Below are positions 27,275 through 37,944 of a stretch of 64,000 nucleotides of DNA, one piece after another. This DNA is from Phytohabitans houttuyneae (GTDB lineage: Bacteria; Actinomycetota; Actinomycetes; Mycobacteriales; Micromonosporaceae). How positions within the stretch are numbered: the stretch's first letter is position 1; each line of letters opens with the position of its first letter. Made by a program: the position numbers and the translations under genes. Where the stretch lies: the NCBI RefSeq assembly GCF_011764425.1, contig NZ_BLPF01000001.1:2533001-2597000 (forward strand), read 5' to 3'. The notes under the pieces were generated by a model that was given only the letters and a program-made list of their open reading frames with translations, had not been told where the DNA came from and did no database searches.

Positions 27275-27390
27275 CCGCCTCAGCCGCGGACCGCATGCTC
27301 CCGCGGGCACCGCGGTGGCCGGCGGCGAGCTTGGCGCTCGCCGAGTTCCCCGACCTCCGCTGCCGGGTCCGCGGGGACAAGCCCGGCCGG
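27275..27390 (-). repeat. Dispersed intergenic repeat, copy 2
   Basis: Minus strand reads GCCGGGCTTGTCC ... GCAGCGGAGGTCGGGGA ... CTCGGCGAGCGCCAAGCTCG ... GCCCGCGGGAGCATGCGGTC. Other copies: 19072-19214, 44150-44272 and 45215-45336. Confidence 0.75.
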
Positions 27391-27393
27391 CGG

Positions 27394-28494
27394 TCAGGCG
27401 GCGTCGAGAGCGGCGGTGAGGTCGGCCACCAGATCGGCGGTGTCCTCGATGCCGCACGAGATGCGCAGGAAGCCCGGCGGGGTGTCGTCGCCCCACTGGG
27501 CGCGGCGGTCGGCGGTCGTGTGCAGGCCGCCGAAGGAGGTCGCGGCGAAGACAAGCTTCGACGCCTTCAGGAAGGTGGCCACCCGCTCGGCGGAGCCCAG
27601 GTCGACCGAGACGAGCCCGGGGATCCGCCGCATCTGCCGCTCGGCGACCACATAGGACGGGTCGTCCGGCAGGCCGGGCCAGCGGACGCTCTCCACATCG
27701 GACCGCGCTGCGAGCGCCACCGCGACCGCCGCCGCGTTCGCTGACTGGCGGGCCAGGCGGAGGTCCAATGTGGCCAGCGAGCGGTGCGCCAGCCACGCGT
27801 CGAACGCACCCGGAATCGCACCGGCCTGCGTGCGCCACGTGGTGATCCGCTCGAGCAGGCCGGCGTCGCGGGTGGCGGCGTACCCCAGCAGCAGGTCGGA
27901 GTGGCCGGTCAGCGCCTTGGTACCGGAGGCGACCGAGACGTCCGCGCCGAGGTCGAGCGGGCGCTGGCCGAGCGGGGTGGCCGTGGTGTTGTCGACGGCC
28001 ACGAGCGCGCCCGCCGCCTTCGCCGCCGCCGCGAGCGCCGCCACGTCGCACACGTCGAGGCCGGGGTTTGACGGCGTCTCCAGCAGCACCAGCCGCACGC
28101 CGTCGAAAGACGGGTACGGCCCGGCTGTGGGCACATAGGACACCCGCACGCCGAGCCCGTCCAGTGTGGAGGCGGCGAACGAGCGCACCGCGTAGTACCC
28201 ATCGGCGGGCAGCACCACCGTGTCGCCGGGGCGCAGCACGGTCATCAGCACGGCGGTGATGGCCGCCTGCCCGCTGGCGAAGGCGCGCGCCTGGCCACCC
28301 TCCAGCTCACCGATCGCCGCCTCCAGCAGGCGGCGCGTCGGGTTGTCCGGGCGGCCGTAGCCGTTGAGGCCGGGGCCGGCGTCCGGATCCAGGTGGTACG
28401 GCGCGGCGAAGACCGGCCCCGGCAGAAACGGCTGCCCCGGCTCGGGCGCGGGCAGTCCAGCGTGGACGGCTCTCGTCCCGTCCCCGTAACTCAT
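27394..28494 (-). CDS. Cystathionine gamma-synthase/lyase family PLP enzyme
   Basis: A 366-residue Cys/Met metabolism enzyme, start MSYGDGTRAVHAGLP at ATG 28494. GYGRPDNPTRRLLEAAIGELEGG, FASGQAAITAVL, VLLETPSNPGLDVCDV, VAVDNTTATPLGQRPLDLGADVSVASGTKALTGHSDLLLGY (PLP lysine in SGTKALTGHSD) and SLGG-like SFGGLHTTADRRAQWGDD are seen. Such enzymes make or cleave cystathionine, or act as methionine gamma-lyase; which one is not decided by sequence. Separated from gpsA by a repeat-type leader. Confidence 0.88.
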   Translation of the reverse strand: MSYGDGTRAVHAGLPAPEPGQPFLPGPVFAAPYHLDPDAGPGLNGYGRPDNPTRRLLEAAIGELEGGQARAFASGQAAITAVLMTVLRPGDTVVLPADGYYAVRSFAASTLDGLGVRVSYVPTAGPYPSFDGVRLVLLETPSNPGLDVCDVAALAAAAKAAGALVAVDNTTATPLGQRPLDLGADVSVASGTKALTGHSDLLLGYAATRDAGLLERITTWRTQAGAIPGAFDAWLAHRSLATLDLRLARQSANAAAVAVALAARSDVESVRWPGLPDDPSYVVAERQMRRIPGLVSVDLGSAERVATFLKASKLVFAATSFGGLHTTADRRAQWGDDTPPGFLRISCGIEDTADLVADLTAALDAA

Positions 28495-28496
28495 GG

Positions 28497-28520
28497 CCGT
28501 CCTCGCTTCGCTGCGGGCGG
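28497..28520. repeat. 24-base leader repeat next to the PLP enzyme start
   Basis: The 24 bases containing CCTCGCTTCGCTGCGGGCGG are identical at 55322-55345. On the minus strand both copies end with GAGGACGG directly before an ATGAGTT start, so the repeat supplies the ribosome site of two unrelated genes. Confidence 0.8.
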
Positions 28521-28570
28521 CCACGAGCTGCCAAGCACACCGAGTTCGATAATTCGCTCGCTGCGCTCGC

Positions 28571-29566
28571 TCATTCCGGCTTCGTCTCCCGGCTCATGAG
28601 CGCGATCAGCGCGCTGCGCGGGTTGACACCCTCGTGGCAGACAAGCTCGACCTGCTCGGTGATGGGCATGTCCACATTGTGCGTACGCGCCAGGTCACGG
28701 ATCGCCAGGCAGCTCTTCACACCTTCAGCGGTCTGCCGCGTGGCCGCCTGCGCCTGCTCCAGCGTCTCGCCGCGCCCCAGGTGCTCGCCGAACGTACGGT
28801 TGCGCGACAGCGGCGACGAGCACGTGGCCACCAGGTCCCCCAGCCCGGCCAGCCCGGAGAAGGTGAGCGGGTCCGCGCCCAGCGCCACGCCAAGCCGCGC
28901 CGTCTCCGCCAGCCCGCGGGTGATGAGCGTGGCCTTGGTGTTGTCGCCCAGGCGCATGGCGGTGGCGATGCCGTACGCCAGGGCGATCACGTTCTTGACC
29001 GCGCCGCCCAGCTCGCAGCCGAGCACGTCCTTGTTGGTGTACGGCCGGAAGTACGGCGTCGTCACCGCACGCTGCACGAACGTCGCGCGCGCCCCGTCGA
29101 TGCAGGCGACCACCGTGGCGGCCGGCTGCTCGGCGGCGATCTCGGCGGCCAGGTTGGGCCCCGAGACAACCGCGACCCGGTCGGCCGGCACGCCGGCGGC
29201 CTCCACGATCACCTCGCTCATCCGCTTGGTGGTGCCGAGCTCGACACCCTTCATGAGCGACACGAGCGTCGCGTCGGGCGCGAGGTGCGCGGTCCAGTCC
29301 GCGAGGTTTGCGCGCAGCGTCTGCGACGGCACCGCGAGCACGACAAGATCGGCGCCGGCGATCGCGGTGGCCGCGTCGGAGGTGGCGGTGACCCGCTCGG
29401 GCAGCCGCACGGCGGGCAGGTAGTCGGGGTTGGTGCCGTACTCCCGGATGGCGGCCGCCACGGACTCGCGCCGGGCCCAGATCGTGACGTCGGTACCGGC
29501 GTCGGCGAGGACCTTCGCGAACGCGGTACCCCATGATCCAGCGCCGAGCACGGCGGCGGTGGTCAT
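28571..29566 (-). CDS. gpsA: Glycerol-3-phosphate dehydrogenase [NAD(P)+]
   Basis: A 331-residue enzyme providing sn-glycerol-3-phosphate for lipid synthesis. [19 protein letters not shown] is the nucleotide site; [60 protein letters not shown] (catalytic Lys region ELGGAVKN) and [26 protein letters not shown] follow. ATG 29566 overlaps the plsC stop (ATGA), so acyltransferase and dehydrogenase of phospholipid synthesis are coupled. Confidence 0.96.
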   Translation of the reverse strand: MTTAAVLGAGSWGTAFAKVLADAGTDVTIWARRESVAAAIREYGTNPDYLPAVRLPERVTATSDAATAIAGADLVVLAVPSQTLRANLADWTAHLAPDATLVSLMKGVELGTTKRMSEVIVEAAGVPADRVAVVSGPNLAAEIAAEQPAATVVACIDGARATFVQRAVTTPYFRPYTNKDVLGCELGGAVKNVIALAYGIATAMRLGDNTKATLITRGLAETARLGVALGADPLTFSGLAGLGDLVATCSSPLSRNRTFGEHLGRGETLEQAQAATRQTAEGVKSCLAIRDLARTHNVDMPITEQVELVCHEGVNPRSALIALMSRETKPE

Positions 29567-30272
29567 GCCTTCTCCCCTTCGCCGGCGCCCACAGCGGCGG
29601 CGGCGTCTCGCCGCGGATCCCGGCCAGCAGGTCGCGGACGCGCAGCATGATCTCGTCGGTCATCTCGTCGAGGGTGGCCCGCGTGGGCTCCGCGCCGGCC
29701 CAGCGGGAGAGGTCGACCGGCGGCCCGGCGGCGATCGTGATCGGCGTCCGCGGCCGCACCCGGACCTTCTTGGTGCGCGTGTCGTAGAAGCCCTGCGCAC
29801 CCCACTGCGCGATCGGGATGACCGGAGCGCCGGTGGCCAGCGCGAGCCGGGCCGCGCCGGTCTTGCCCCGCATCGGCCACAGGTCGGGCTCGCGCGTGGT
29901 CGTACCCTCCGGATAGATGATCACGGCGCCGCCGTCCTTCAGCGCCGCGGTGAGCGCTTCCAGCGACTTCACCGCGTCGACGCTGCCCCGCTCGACCGGG
30001 ATCTGCTGCACCCGCAGGATCAGCCGCCCGATCACCGGTACCCGAAAAACGCTGGCCTTGCCCAGGAAGCGCGGCCACCGGTGTGCGTCGTAGACGAAGT
30101 GCGCCATCACCAGCGGGTCGGCGTGGGAGAGATGGTTGGGCGCCAGGATCACCCCGCCGGTGGGCGGAATGTGCTCCTGGCCGGTCCATGTGCGCCTGGT
30201 CATCGGTGTCATGACCGACTTGACCAAAATCACCACGAACCGCCGCAATGGCCCCAGCCGCTTGACGGCCAT
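29563..30272 (-). CDS. 1-acyl-sn-glycerol-3-phosphate acyltransferase (PlsC family), apparent base loss at the 3' end
   Basis: Membrane-associated acyltransferase making phosphatidic acid. [27 protein letters not shown], the catalytic [10 protein letters not shown] (HxxxxD), [26 protein letters not shown] (substrate block) and [13 protein letters not shown] are present. The frame runs past the expected end because one G is missing at 29574-29577; adding it gives LWAPAKGEKA and a stop overlapping gpsA as ATGA. Repaired length 236 residues. Confidence 0.9.
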
Positions 30273-30414
30273 CCCTCGCTCCCGTCCGGCACCCCCACCG
30301 GGCACCCGCAGCGAAATCATGCCTGCTGAAGCTGGGTACGGCCAGCGCGGGATGCCGGTACCCGGCACCGACGGTTCGGGCGGGACGCTGGCAGGATTGG
30401 GCCGTGGAACGGAC

Positions 30415-31041
30415 ATGGGGGTGGTACTGCCGGTCAAGCGCCTCACCGCGGCCAAAAGCCGGCTGCGGGGAGCGCTCACCGGTGTGCCGCACGAGCGTTT
30501 GGCGCTGGCGCTGGCCCAGGACACCGTCGCCGCGGCCCTGGCCAGCGCCGAGGTGGCCGAGGTGCTCGCGGTGACCGACGACCCGGCGGTGGGCCAGGCG
30601 CTGGCCGCGCTCGGTGCACGGGTCGTGCCGGATGTGCCCGGTGGTGGGCTGAACGCCGCTTTCGCGTACGGCGCGAGCCTGCTCGCCCACCGGCCGGTGG
30701 CCGCGCTCGCCGCCGACCTGCCGACCCTGTGCCCCGCCGACCTCTCCGAGGCGCTGCGCGAGGCCGCCGGTCCGGGCCGGCATTTCGTGGCGGACGCGCC
30801 CGGCACCGGCACTGTGCTGCTCACCGCGCAGGCCGGGGTCCGGCTCGACCCGCGCTTCGGTCCCGGCTCGGCGGCCGCCCACCGCAGGTCAGGCGCGGTG
30901 CCACTGGCCGGCGACTGGCCTAGCTTGCGCCGCGACGTGGACACGGCCGCCGACCTCGAGGCCGCGACCCGGCTGGGGCTCGGACCGCACTCCGCGGAAG
31001 TTGCCGGGCAGATTGGCTCGGCGAGCTGCTCTCACACGTAG
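30415..31041 (+). CDS. cofC: 2-phospho-L-lactate/phosphoenolpyruvate guanylyltransferase (CofC/FbiD)
   Basis: A 208-residue nucleotidyltransferase of coenzyme F420 synthesis. MGVVLPVKRLTAAKSRLRGAL is the nucleotide loop; VTDDPAVGQALAALGARVVPDVPGGGLNAAFAYG and ALAADLPTLCPADLSEAL, FVADAPGTGTVLLTA and FGPGSAAAHRRSGAVPL are family blocks. In actinobacteria the substrate is phosphoenolpyruvate (then called FbiD). ATG 30415 is the first start fitting the domain; longer starts at 30352 or above are possible. F420-using oxidoreductases lie near 60 kb. Confidence 0.92.
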   Translation: MGVVLPVKRLTAAKSRLRGALTGVPHERLALALAQDTVAAALASAEVAEVLAVTDDPAVGQALAALGARVVPDVPGGGLNAAFAYGASLLAHRPVAALAADLPTLCPADLSEALREAAGPGRHFVADAPGTGTVLLTAQAGVRLDPRFGPGSAAAHRRSGAVPLAGDWPSLRRDVDTAADLEAATRLGLGPHSAEVAGQIGSASCSHT

Positions 31042-31050
31042 GCTGGGCAC

Positions 31051-31248
31051 ATGCAGGGCACCGTCGCCACCTACGACCCGCAGACCCGGGCCGGCACCCT
31101 CCTGCTCGACGACGGCACCGAGCTGGCCTATCCGGCGGAGGCGTTCGCCACCTCCGGCCTGCGGCTGCTCCGGCTGGGCCAGCGCGTCCGCATCGACCGT
31201 GACGAGTCCGGCCAGGTGACGCGGTTAACGTTGCCGACGTTCGACTGA
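31051..31248 (+). CDS. Small cold-shock-domain-like protein
   Basis: A 65-residue OB-fold protein, MQGTVATYDPQTRAGTLLLDDGTELAYPAEAF ... LRLLRLGQRVRIDRD. The opening resembles cold-shock proteins (G-T/V-V..Y....G.G.L..DDG) but lacks the full RNP1 KGFGFI, so RNA binding is uncertain. It lies 9 bases after cofC and before ppk, where this protein is often found in actinobacteria. Confidence 0.75.
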   Translation: MQGTVATYDPQTRAGTLLLDDGTELAYPAEAFATSGLRLLRLGQRVRIDRDESGQVTRLTLPTFD

Positions 31249-31263
31249 TCTCATCGCTCCCGA

Positions 31264-31285
31264 ATTCACTTCGCGTTAACCGTTT
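31264..31285 (+). promoter_or_regulatory. Possible PHO box upstream of ppk
   Basis: Two adjacent 11-base units ATTCACTTCGC and GTTAACCGTTT lie 19 bases before the ppk GTG. They resemble the GTTCACC-type 11-base direct repeats bound by PhoP in Streptomyces, where ppk is phosphate-controlled. The match is partial, so this is a prediction. Confidence 0.4.
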
Positions 31286-31303
31286 ACGGGTGATGATTGG
31301 TCG

Positions 31304-33565
31304 GTGAGTGAAACGCCTCCCGGCCAGCCCCCTCGGCAGCGCCCCGCACCCGGTGCGGTGGTCGCGTCCATCCCGCTTCGCGGCATCGACGGGCGGTTCG
31401 TGAAGGCACCACCCGAGCTCACCCGTCCCGCGGAGTCGCCAATGTCCAGCACCGACGACGCCGACCGCCCGCCGCCCGGCGACCAGCCGGTCGTGCTCGA
31501 CGACCCGTTGCCCGAAGACCGCTTTCTCAACCGGGAACTGTCCTGGTTGGACTTCAACGCCCGGGTGCTCGCCCTCGCCGAGGACCCGGACACGCCGCTG
31601 CTGGAGCGGGCCAAGTTTCTGGCCATCTTCGCCAGCAACCTCGACGAGTTCTACATGGTGCGGGTCGCCGGGCTCAAGCGCCGCCTCCAGGCCGGCCTGC
31701 CGGTGCGTGGCGGCGACCAGATGCCGCTGCGCACCCAGCTGGAGCTCATCGCGGAAAAGACCAGCGAGCTGATCGCCCGGCACGCGCGCTGTTTCGCCGA
31801 AGAGGTGCAGCCCAAGCTCGCCGCCGAGGGCATCCAGCTGGTCGGCTGGTCGGATCTGGACGGCGACGAGCGCGACCGCCTCCGTACCTACTTCCGCGAG
31901 GTCGTCTTCCCGGTACTGACCCCGCTCGCGGTCGACGTGGCCCACCCGTTCCCGTACATTTCGAGCCGCTCGCTCAACCTGGCCGTGACGGTGCGCGACC
32001 CCGACGGCGGGCCGGAGCTGTTCGCCCGGGTCAAGGTGCCCAACAACGTGCCGCGCTTCGTCGTGGTGGAAAACTCCGCCCGGGTGGCCCGCTTCCTGCC
32101 GCTGGAAGAGCTCATCTCCACCCAGCTCGGGCAGCTCTTCTCCGGCATGCAGGTGGTCGAGACCCACCTTTTCCGAGTGACCCGCAACGCCGACCTGGAG
32201 GTCGACGAGGACCGCGACGAAGACCTGCTCCAGGCACTGGAGCGGGAGCTGGCGCAGCGCCGCTTCGGCCCGCCGGTACGGCTGGAGGTCGCCTCGACAA
32301 TCTCCCAGCAGATGCTCGACACGCTCGTGCACGAGCTGGACATGGACAGCCACGACGTCATCGAGGTGCCGGGACTGCTCGACCTGTCCGCGCTCTGGCA
32401 GATGTACAACGCGGTCGACCGCCCCACCCTCAAGGACCGCCCTTTCGTGCCGGCGACCCACCCGCGCTTCGCCGAAGGCGAGGTGCCGAGGAGCGTCTTC
32501 GCCACACTGCGCGACGGCGACGTGCTCGTGCACCACCCGTACCACTCTTTCTCGACGAGCGTGCAGCGCTTCATCGAGCAGGCCGCGGCCGACCCAAACG
32601 TCCTGGCCATCAAGCAGACGCTCTACCGCACCAGCGGCGACTCCCCGATCGTCGACGCGCTTGTCGAGGCGGCGGCCGCGGGCAAGCAGGTGGTGGTGCT
32701 CGTCGAGGTCAAGGCGCGCTTCGACGAGCAGGCCAACATCGGCTGGGCGCGCACGCTGGAGCGGGCCGGCTGCCACGTGGTGTACGGGCTGGTGGGGCTC
32801 AAGACGCACTGCAAGACCTCGCTGGTCGTGCGGCAGGAGGGCAACCAGATCCGCCGGTACTGCCACATCGGCACGGGCAACTACCACCCCAAGACCGCCC
32901 GGCTGTACGAGGACTTCGGCATGCTCACCGCCGACGCGGAGGTGGGCAAGGACGTCACGGACCTGTTCAACGTGCTGACCGGCTACAGCCGCCAGACCGC
33001 GTACCGGAGGCTGCTTGTCGCCCCGCACGGAGTCCGCGCCGGCATCATCGGCCGCATCGACCGGGAGATCGAGCACGCCCGCCTCGGCGGGCGGGGCCTC
33101 GTCCAGATAAAGGTGAACTCGCTGGTGGACGAGGAGGTCGTGGACACGCTGTACCGGGCCTCGCAGGCCGGCGTGCAGGTCGACCTCATCATCCGGGGCA
33201 TGTGCATGCTGCGTCCCGGCGTGCCCGGCCTGTCGGAAAACATCCGGGTCCGCTCGATCCTGGGCCGATTCCTGGAGCACTCGCGCATCTTCCGCTTCGG
33301 CAACAACGGCTCGACCGAGTTCTGGATCGGCTCGGCCGACCTCATGCACCGCAACCTCGACCGCCGGGTAGAGGCGCTGGTGCAGGTCACCGACCCGGTC
33401 GCCCGCGCCGAGCTCGACCAGGTGATCTCGCTGTCTATGAGCGAAGAGTGCGAGGCTTTCGACCTCCAGCCGGACGGTACGTGGGTCCGCCGCCAAGGCG
33501 AGATCCACCTCCAGGAGGCGCTGCTGCGTCACGTACTGGGGGCATCGAAGTCTCGCACTGAGTAG
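31304..33565 (+). CDS. ppk: Polyphosphate kinase 1
   Basis: A 753-residue enzyme that reversibly transfers the ATP gamma-phosphate to polyphosphate. An unconserved N-terminus of about 70 residues precedes [23 protein letters not shown] and [74 protein letters not shown] with the phosphorylated His502, and [21 protein letters not shown] form the active site. Start GTG 31304. The next gene codes for a CHAD protein, a polyphosphate-binding type. Confidence 0.97.
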   Translation: MSETPPGQPPRQRPAPGAVVASIPLRGIDGRFVKAPPELTRPAESPMSSTDDADRPPPGDQPVVLDDPLPEDRFLNRELSWLDFNARVLALAEDPDTPLLERAKFLAIFASNLDEFYMVRVAGLKRRLQAGLPVRGGDQMPLRTQLELIAEKTSELIARHARCFAEEVQPKLAAEGIQLVGWSDLDGDERDRLRTYFREVVFPVLTPLAVDVAHPFPYISSRSLNLAVTVRDPDGGPELFARVKVPNNVPRFVVVENSARVARFLPLEELISTQLGQLFSGMQVVETHLFRVTRNADLEVDEDRDEDLLQALERELAQRRFGPPVRLEVASTISQQMLDTLVHELDMDSHDVIEVPGLLDLSALWQMYNAVDRPTLKDRPFVPATHPRFAEGEVPRSVFATLRDGDVLVHHPYHSFSTSVQRFIEQAAADPNVLAIKQTLYRTSGDSPIVDALVEAAAAGKQVVVLVEVKARFDEQANIGWARTLERAGCHVVYGLVGLKTHCKTSLVVRQEGNQIRRYCHIGTGNYHPKTARLYEDFGMLTADAEVGKDVTDLFNVLTGYSRQTAYRRLLVAPHGVRAGIIGRIDREIEHARLGGRGLVQIKVNSLVDEEVVDTLYRASQAGVQVDLIIRGMCMLRPGVPGLSENIRVRSILGRFLEHSRIFRFGNNGSTEFWIGSADLMHRNLDRRVEALVQVTDPVARAELDQVISLSMSEECEAFDLQPDGTWVRRQGEIHLQEALLRHVLGASKSRTE

Positions 33566-33574
33566 GCTGATCGG

Positions 33575-35104
33575 ATGCTGGAGGAGGAACGCAAGTACGA
33601 GGTGGAGCCGCGCTTCACGCTGCCCGATCTGACCCCGTGCCTGCCCTCCGGCGGCCGGGTCGAGGAGCGGCCGCCGGTCACCCTCACCGCCACCTACTAC
33701 GACGCGCCCGACCTGCGCCTCGCGCGGGCCGGCGTCTCGCTGCGGCACCGCAAGGGCGACGCCGAGCCGTGGACCGTCAAGCTGCCCGCCGACTCACCGG
33801 GCGTGCGCCACGAGATATCGCGCGGCGGCGGGCCCGGCATGCCACCGGCCGACCTCGTCGCGCTCGTCACCGCGTACTCGCGGGGTGCCGACCTCGAGCC
33901 CGCCGCGGTGGTGCGCACGGTCCGCCGGGCCTACGAGCTGCGCGACAGCGACGACCGCGTGCTCGTCGAAATCGCCGACGACGCGGTCACGGTCCTCGAA
34001 GACCGCAAGGTGAAGTTGAAGTTCCGCGAGATAGAGGCGGAGCGCAAGGGCGGCGGCCGCAAGCTGCTCGACCGGGTCGAGGAAGTGCTGCGCGAGGCGG
34101 GCGCTGTCGCCGGCGGGTTCACGCCCAAGCACGTGCGGGCGCTGGGCGAGGCGGCGGCCGGTCCGCCGGACCTTGTGCGCGCCGGTGAGCTGCCGCGCAA
34201 GCCGCGGGCCGGCGACGTGGTCACCGCGGCCATCCGCAAGGGCATCGAGCGGGTGCTGACCCACGACCCGCTCGTGCGGCTGCGCGCCCCGGTCGGCGAC
34301 AACGACACCGCCGTGCACCAGATGCGGGTCGGCTGCCGGCGGCTGCGCAGCGACCTCAAGACGTTCGGGCCGCTGGTCGACGCGGGGTGGGCAAAGCCGC
34401 TCCGGGACGAGCTCGGCTGGGTGGCGGGGCTGCTCGGTGGCGCCCGCGACGCCGAGGTGATGCGGGCCCGGCTGCGCCGCACCGCCACCGCCGACCCGCT
34501 CAGCCCGCCCGACGAGGCGTCCGTCGCGCGGATCGACGCCGACCTCGCCGCCCGCCACGAGGAGTCGCTCGTGGCGCTGGAGGAGGGGCTCCGCTCGGAC
34601 CGGTACGCGAAGCTCGTCGACAGCCTCGTCTCCGCCGCCCGCGAGCCGCAGCTCACTCCCCTCGCCCGGGAGCGCGCGGTCGACGTGCTGCCCAAGCTCG
34701 TGTCGCGGCCGTGGCACACGTTCGCGCTCGGCGCCAAGGGTGTCGACGGCGCGGCCGACCTCGACCCGTACGCGCCGGACGAGCAGTGGCACGCCGTGCG
34801 CATCAACGGCAAGCGCGCCCGGTACGCCGTGGAGGCGGTCGCCGGCGTGCTCGGCGGTGCGGCACCCGAGCTGGCCAAGGCGCTCGCCGGCGTGCAGGAT
34901 CTGCTCGGCGAGCACCAGGACGCGGCGACTGCGGCCGAGACGTGGCTGTCCATCGCGATGTCCGATCCCGACGACCACTCGCTCGCGGTGACCGTGGGCC
35001 GGCTCTTCGAGCGCGAGCGCACCGCGATCCGCACAGTCCGGGCCGAGTTTCCCGAGGCCTGGCGCAAGGCGACGAAGCCACGGATGACAGCTTGGCTTCC
35101 GTAG
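33575..35104 (+). CDS. CYTH and CHAD domain fusion protein
   Basis: A 509-residue protein. The CYTH triphosphate-tunnel domain (about 1-195) carries ExExK as EEERK (residues 3-7) and SLRHRKGDAEPWTVKLP, LVEIADDAVTVL and FREIEAE. The CHAD helical domain (about 215-505) has conserved His/Arg/Lys sites: DNDTAVHQMRVGCRRLRSDLKTF, WVAGLLGGARDAEVM, HAVRINGKRARYAVEA and LGEHQDAATA. CHAD domains bind polyphosphate and CYTH enzymes cleave triphosphates, fitting the adjacent ppk 9 bases upstream. Confidence 0.92.
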   Translation: MLEEERKYEVEPRFTLPDLTPCLPSGGRVEERPPVTLTATYYDAPDLRLARAGVSLRHRKGDAEPWTVKLPADSPGVRHEISRGGGPGMPPADLVALVTAYSRGADLEPAAVVRTVRRAYELRDSDDRVLVEIADDAVTVLEDRKVKLKFREIEAERKGGGRKLLDRVEEVLREAGAVAGGFTPKHVRALGEAAAGPPDLVRAGELPRKPRAGDVVTAAIRKGIERVLTHDPLVRLRAPVGDNDTAVHQMRVGCRRLRSDLKTFGPLVDAGWAKPLRDELGWVAGLLGGARDAEVMRARLRRTATADPLSPPDEASVARIDADLAARHEESLVALEEGLRSDRYAKLVDSLVSAAREPQLTPLARERAVDVLPKLVSRPWHTFALGAKGVDGAADLDPYAPDEQWHAVRINGKRARYAVEAVAGVLGGAAPELAKALAGVQDLLGEHQDAATAAETWLSIAMSDPDDHSLAVTVGRLFERERTAIRTVRAEFPEAWRKATKPRMTAWLP

Positions 35105-35982
35105 GCACTATCCGGGCCGCCGGCGGCGTCGTCTGGCGGCCGGGGCCGCGCGGCGGTGTCGAGGTGTGCCTTGTGCATCGGCCGCGCTACGACGACTGGT
35201 CACTGCCCAAAGGCAAGCTCACCGCCCGCGAGCATCCGCTCGCCGCCGCGGTGCGCGAGGTCGAGGAGGAGACATCGGTACGGGCGCGGCCGCAGCTGCG
35301 CCTGCCATCGGTTCGGTACCGGCGTGACGGCCAGCCGAAGGTCGTCGACTACTGGACGATGCGCGCGCTGTCGGCGGCGCGCTTCTTCCCCAACTCCGAG
35401 GTCGACCGGCTGCGCTGGGTCTCGCCCGAGACGGCCGAGCGCACGGTGTCGTACCCGCACGACCAGCGCGTGCTGCGCCACTTCGCGAGCCTGCCCAAGG
35501 TGACCTCGGTGATCGTGCTGGTACGCCACGCGCTGGCGGGCAAGCGCGGCACGTGGAGCGGGCCGGATAGTGCCCGCCCGCTCGACCAGCCCGGTCGCGC
35601 GCAGGCGCGGGCGCTCGGCCCGATCCTGGCCGAGATGGCGCCGGAGCTGATCCTGTCCGCGTCCGCCCGCCGGTGCACGCAGACGATCGAGCCGGCTGCG
35701 GCCCGCCTCGACCTGCCGATCGAGGTCGACTCGCTGTTCGACGAGCCCAAGCCGGGCCAGGACCCTGCCGACGTCACCGCCGGCGCGGCCGCCCGCCTCG
35801 CCGAGCTGGCCACCGGGTACGAGTCGGTGCTCGTGTGCAGCCAGGGCAAGGTGATTCCGCCCGCTCTGGCCCGCCTGTCCGGCCTGGGCTCGGCGAAGGC
35901 GTGGGCCACGCCGAAGGGCACCGGCTGGCTGCTCGCCTTCGCCGGCATGCACCTGGCCGGCGCGGACCGCATCGTCGTCTGA
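35092..35982 (+). CDS. Nudix hydrolase fused to a histidine phosphatase domain (MutT1-like)
   Basis: About 296 residues. The Nudix domain has the box GKLTAREHPLAAAVREVEEETSV (G5xE7xREUxEExGU) within the first 60 residues; the second half is a histidine phosphatase with LVRHALAGKRG and SARRCTQT. Mycobacterial MutT1 of this architecture hydrolyses 8-oxo-dGTP and diadenosine polyphosphates. The only usable start before the domain is TTG 35092, which overlaps the CHAD gene end by 13 bases; start confidence is low. Third gene of the polyphosphate cluster. Confidence 0.88.
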   Translation: MASVGTIRAAGGVVWRPGPRGGVEVCLVHRPRYDDWSLPKGKLTAREHPLAAAVREVEEETSVRARPQLRLPSVRYRRDGQPKVVDYWTMRALSAARFFPNSEVDRLRWVSPETAERTVSYPHDQRVLRHFASLPKVTSVIVLVRHALAGKRGTWSGPDSARPLDQPGRAQARALGPILAEMAPELILSASARRCTQTIEPAAARLDLPIEVDSLFDEPKPGQDPADVTAGAAARLAELATGYESVLVCSQGKVIPPALARLSGLGSAKAWATPKGTGWLLAFAGMHLAGADRIVV

Positions 35983-36074
35983 CCACCCAGTCCTCGATCG
36001 GTAGCGGTGGGGGTACGGGCACCTCGCTCCCAGGAGGGAGGCGGACCATCGCCGGGGCGGGTGATACTTCGACG

Positions 36075-37215
36075 GTGAGCTTGCTGAGCACGCTTCGGGC
36101 GCGCGCGGCGGTGGTGCCCACGCGCATCGTCGACGCGGGTTTCGCGCTGCTGTGCTACGTGCTGATGGCCATCTCGGTCGGCGCGCACACCGAGACCCAG
36201 CCGCTCTCGCTGCTGCTCATCGCGGTGGCCACGCTCCCGCTGATCTGGCGGCGCCGGTGGCCGCTGCCGGTGACCGCGGTGTGCGGCGTGGGCACCGTGT
36301 CGCTCACGCTGCTCGACCGGCTCGGCGACCTGCCTTACAGCCAGCTCGTCGCGACGTACACGCTGGCGGCGTTCTCCGGTCCGCTGGCCCGGCTGCTGGG
36401 CGTGGCCGGCACGGTGATCGGCATCGGTGTCTCGTTCATCGGCCACCAGGAAAAGCTCGTGCAGCTGCCGATCGTCGCGCTGCTGTTCATCGGGGCCTAC
36501 GCATTGGGCACCGCCACCCGCGCCCGCCACGACCGCATCGCCCTGCTGGAGGAGCGAAACCGGCGGCATGCCGAGGAGCGCGAGGCGGCCGCGGCCCGCG
36601 AGCGCGAGCGGATCGCCCGCGACATGCACGACATCCTGGCCCACTCGATCAGCCTCATCGCGGTGCAGGCCGAGGCTGGCCCGGTGCTCGTGCGGGCCGA
36701 CCCGGCGCGCGCCGAGCGGGTGTTCGACACGATCGGCGAGACCGCTCGCGAGACGCTGACCCAGCTGCGCCGCACCCTCGGCATCCTGCGCGGCGAGGCG
36801 GGCAGCCGCGCACCGCAGCCCGACCTCGACGGCCTCGCGGCCCTGGCCGAGCGCGCCCGGGAGGCGGGTCTCGCGGTCGCGGTCGAGGAGCGCGGCGACA
36901 AGCGCCCCCTGCCGCCGGAGCTGGGGCTGGCCGCCTATCGCGTGGTGCAGGAGTCCCTGACCAACGTGGTGCGCCACGCGCGTGCCAAGCGCGTGTGGAT
37001 CCGCCTCGACTGGGCACCCGACCAGCTGGGCGTCGAGGTCCGCGACGACGGCCGCGGCCCCGGCGGCGCCAAGCCCGGCGGCGGCCACGGCATCATGGGC
37101 ATGCACGAGCGCGTCGGCGCCGTCGGCGGCGCGCTGCGCACCGGCCCAGGCCCCGGCGGCGCCGGCTTCCAGGTCACCGCCACCCTCCCCGCGAGCCTCG
37201 ACAAGGACCAGGTCC

Positions 37216-37223
<8 letters not shown>
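36075..37223 (+). CDS. Sensor histidine kinase (HisKA_3 / NarL partner type)
   Basis: A 382-residue membrane kinase. Four to five helices in residues 18-150 form the sensor, followed by a coiled segment and the dimerisation/phosphoacceptor helix ARERERIARDMHDILAHSISLIAVQAEAG with His185. The ATPase domain shows LGLAAYRVVQESLTNVVRHARAKRV (N box) and VRDDGRGPGGAKPGGGHGIMGMHERVGAVGG (G boxes). Start GTG 36075 has only a weak ribosome site. The 3' end overlaps the response regulator by 8 bases. Confidence 0.92.

Positions 37224-37944
<721 letters not shown>

Noticed and set aside
26714-28051. A long minus-strand frame spanning Clp_N and the PLP gene end
   Set aside because: It crosses an intergenic repeat and both known genes in the wrong frame, without any recognisable domain.
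30920-33748. A 942-codon frame opposite ppk
   Set aside because: It is a shadow of ppk; the plus strand encodes a full, conserved polyphosphate kinase there.
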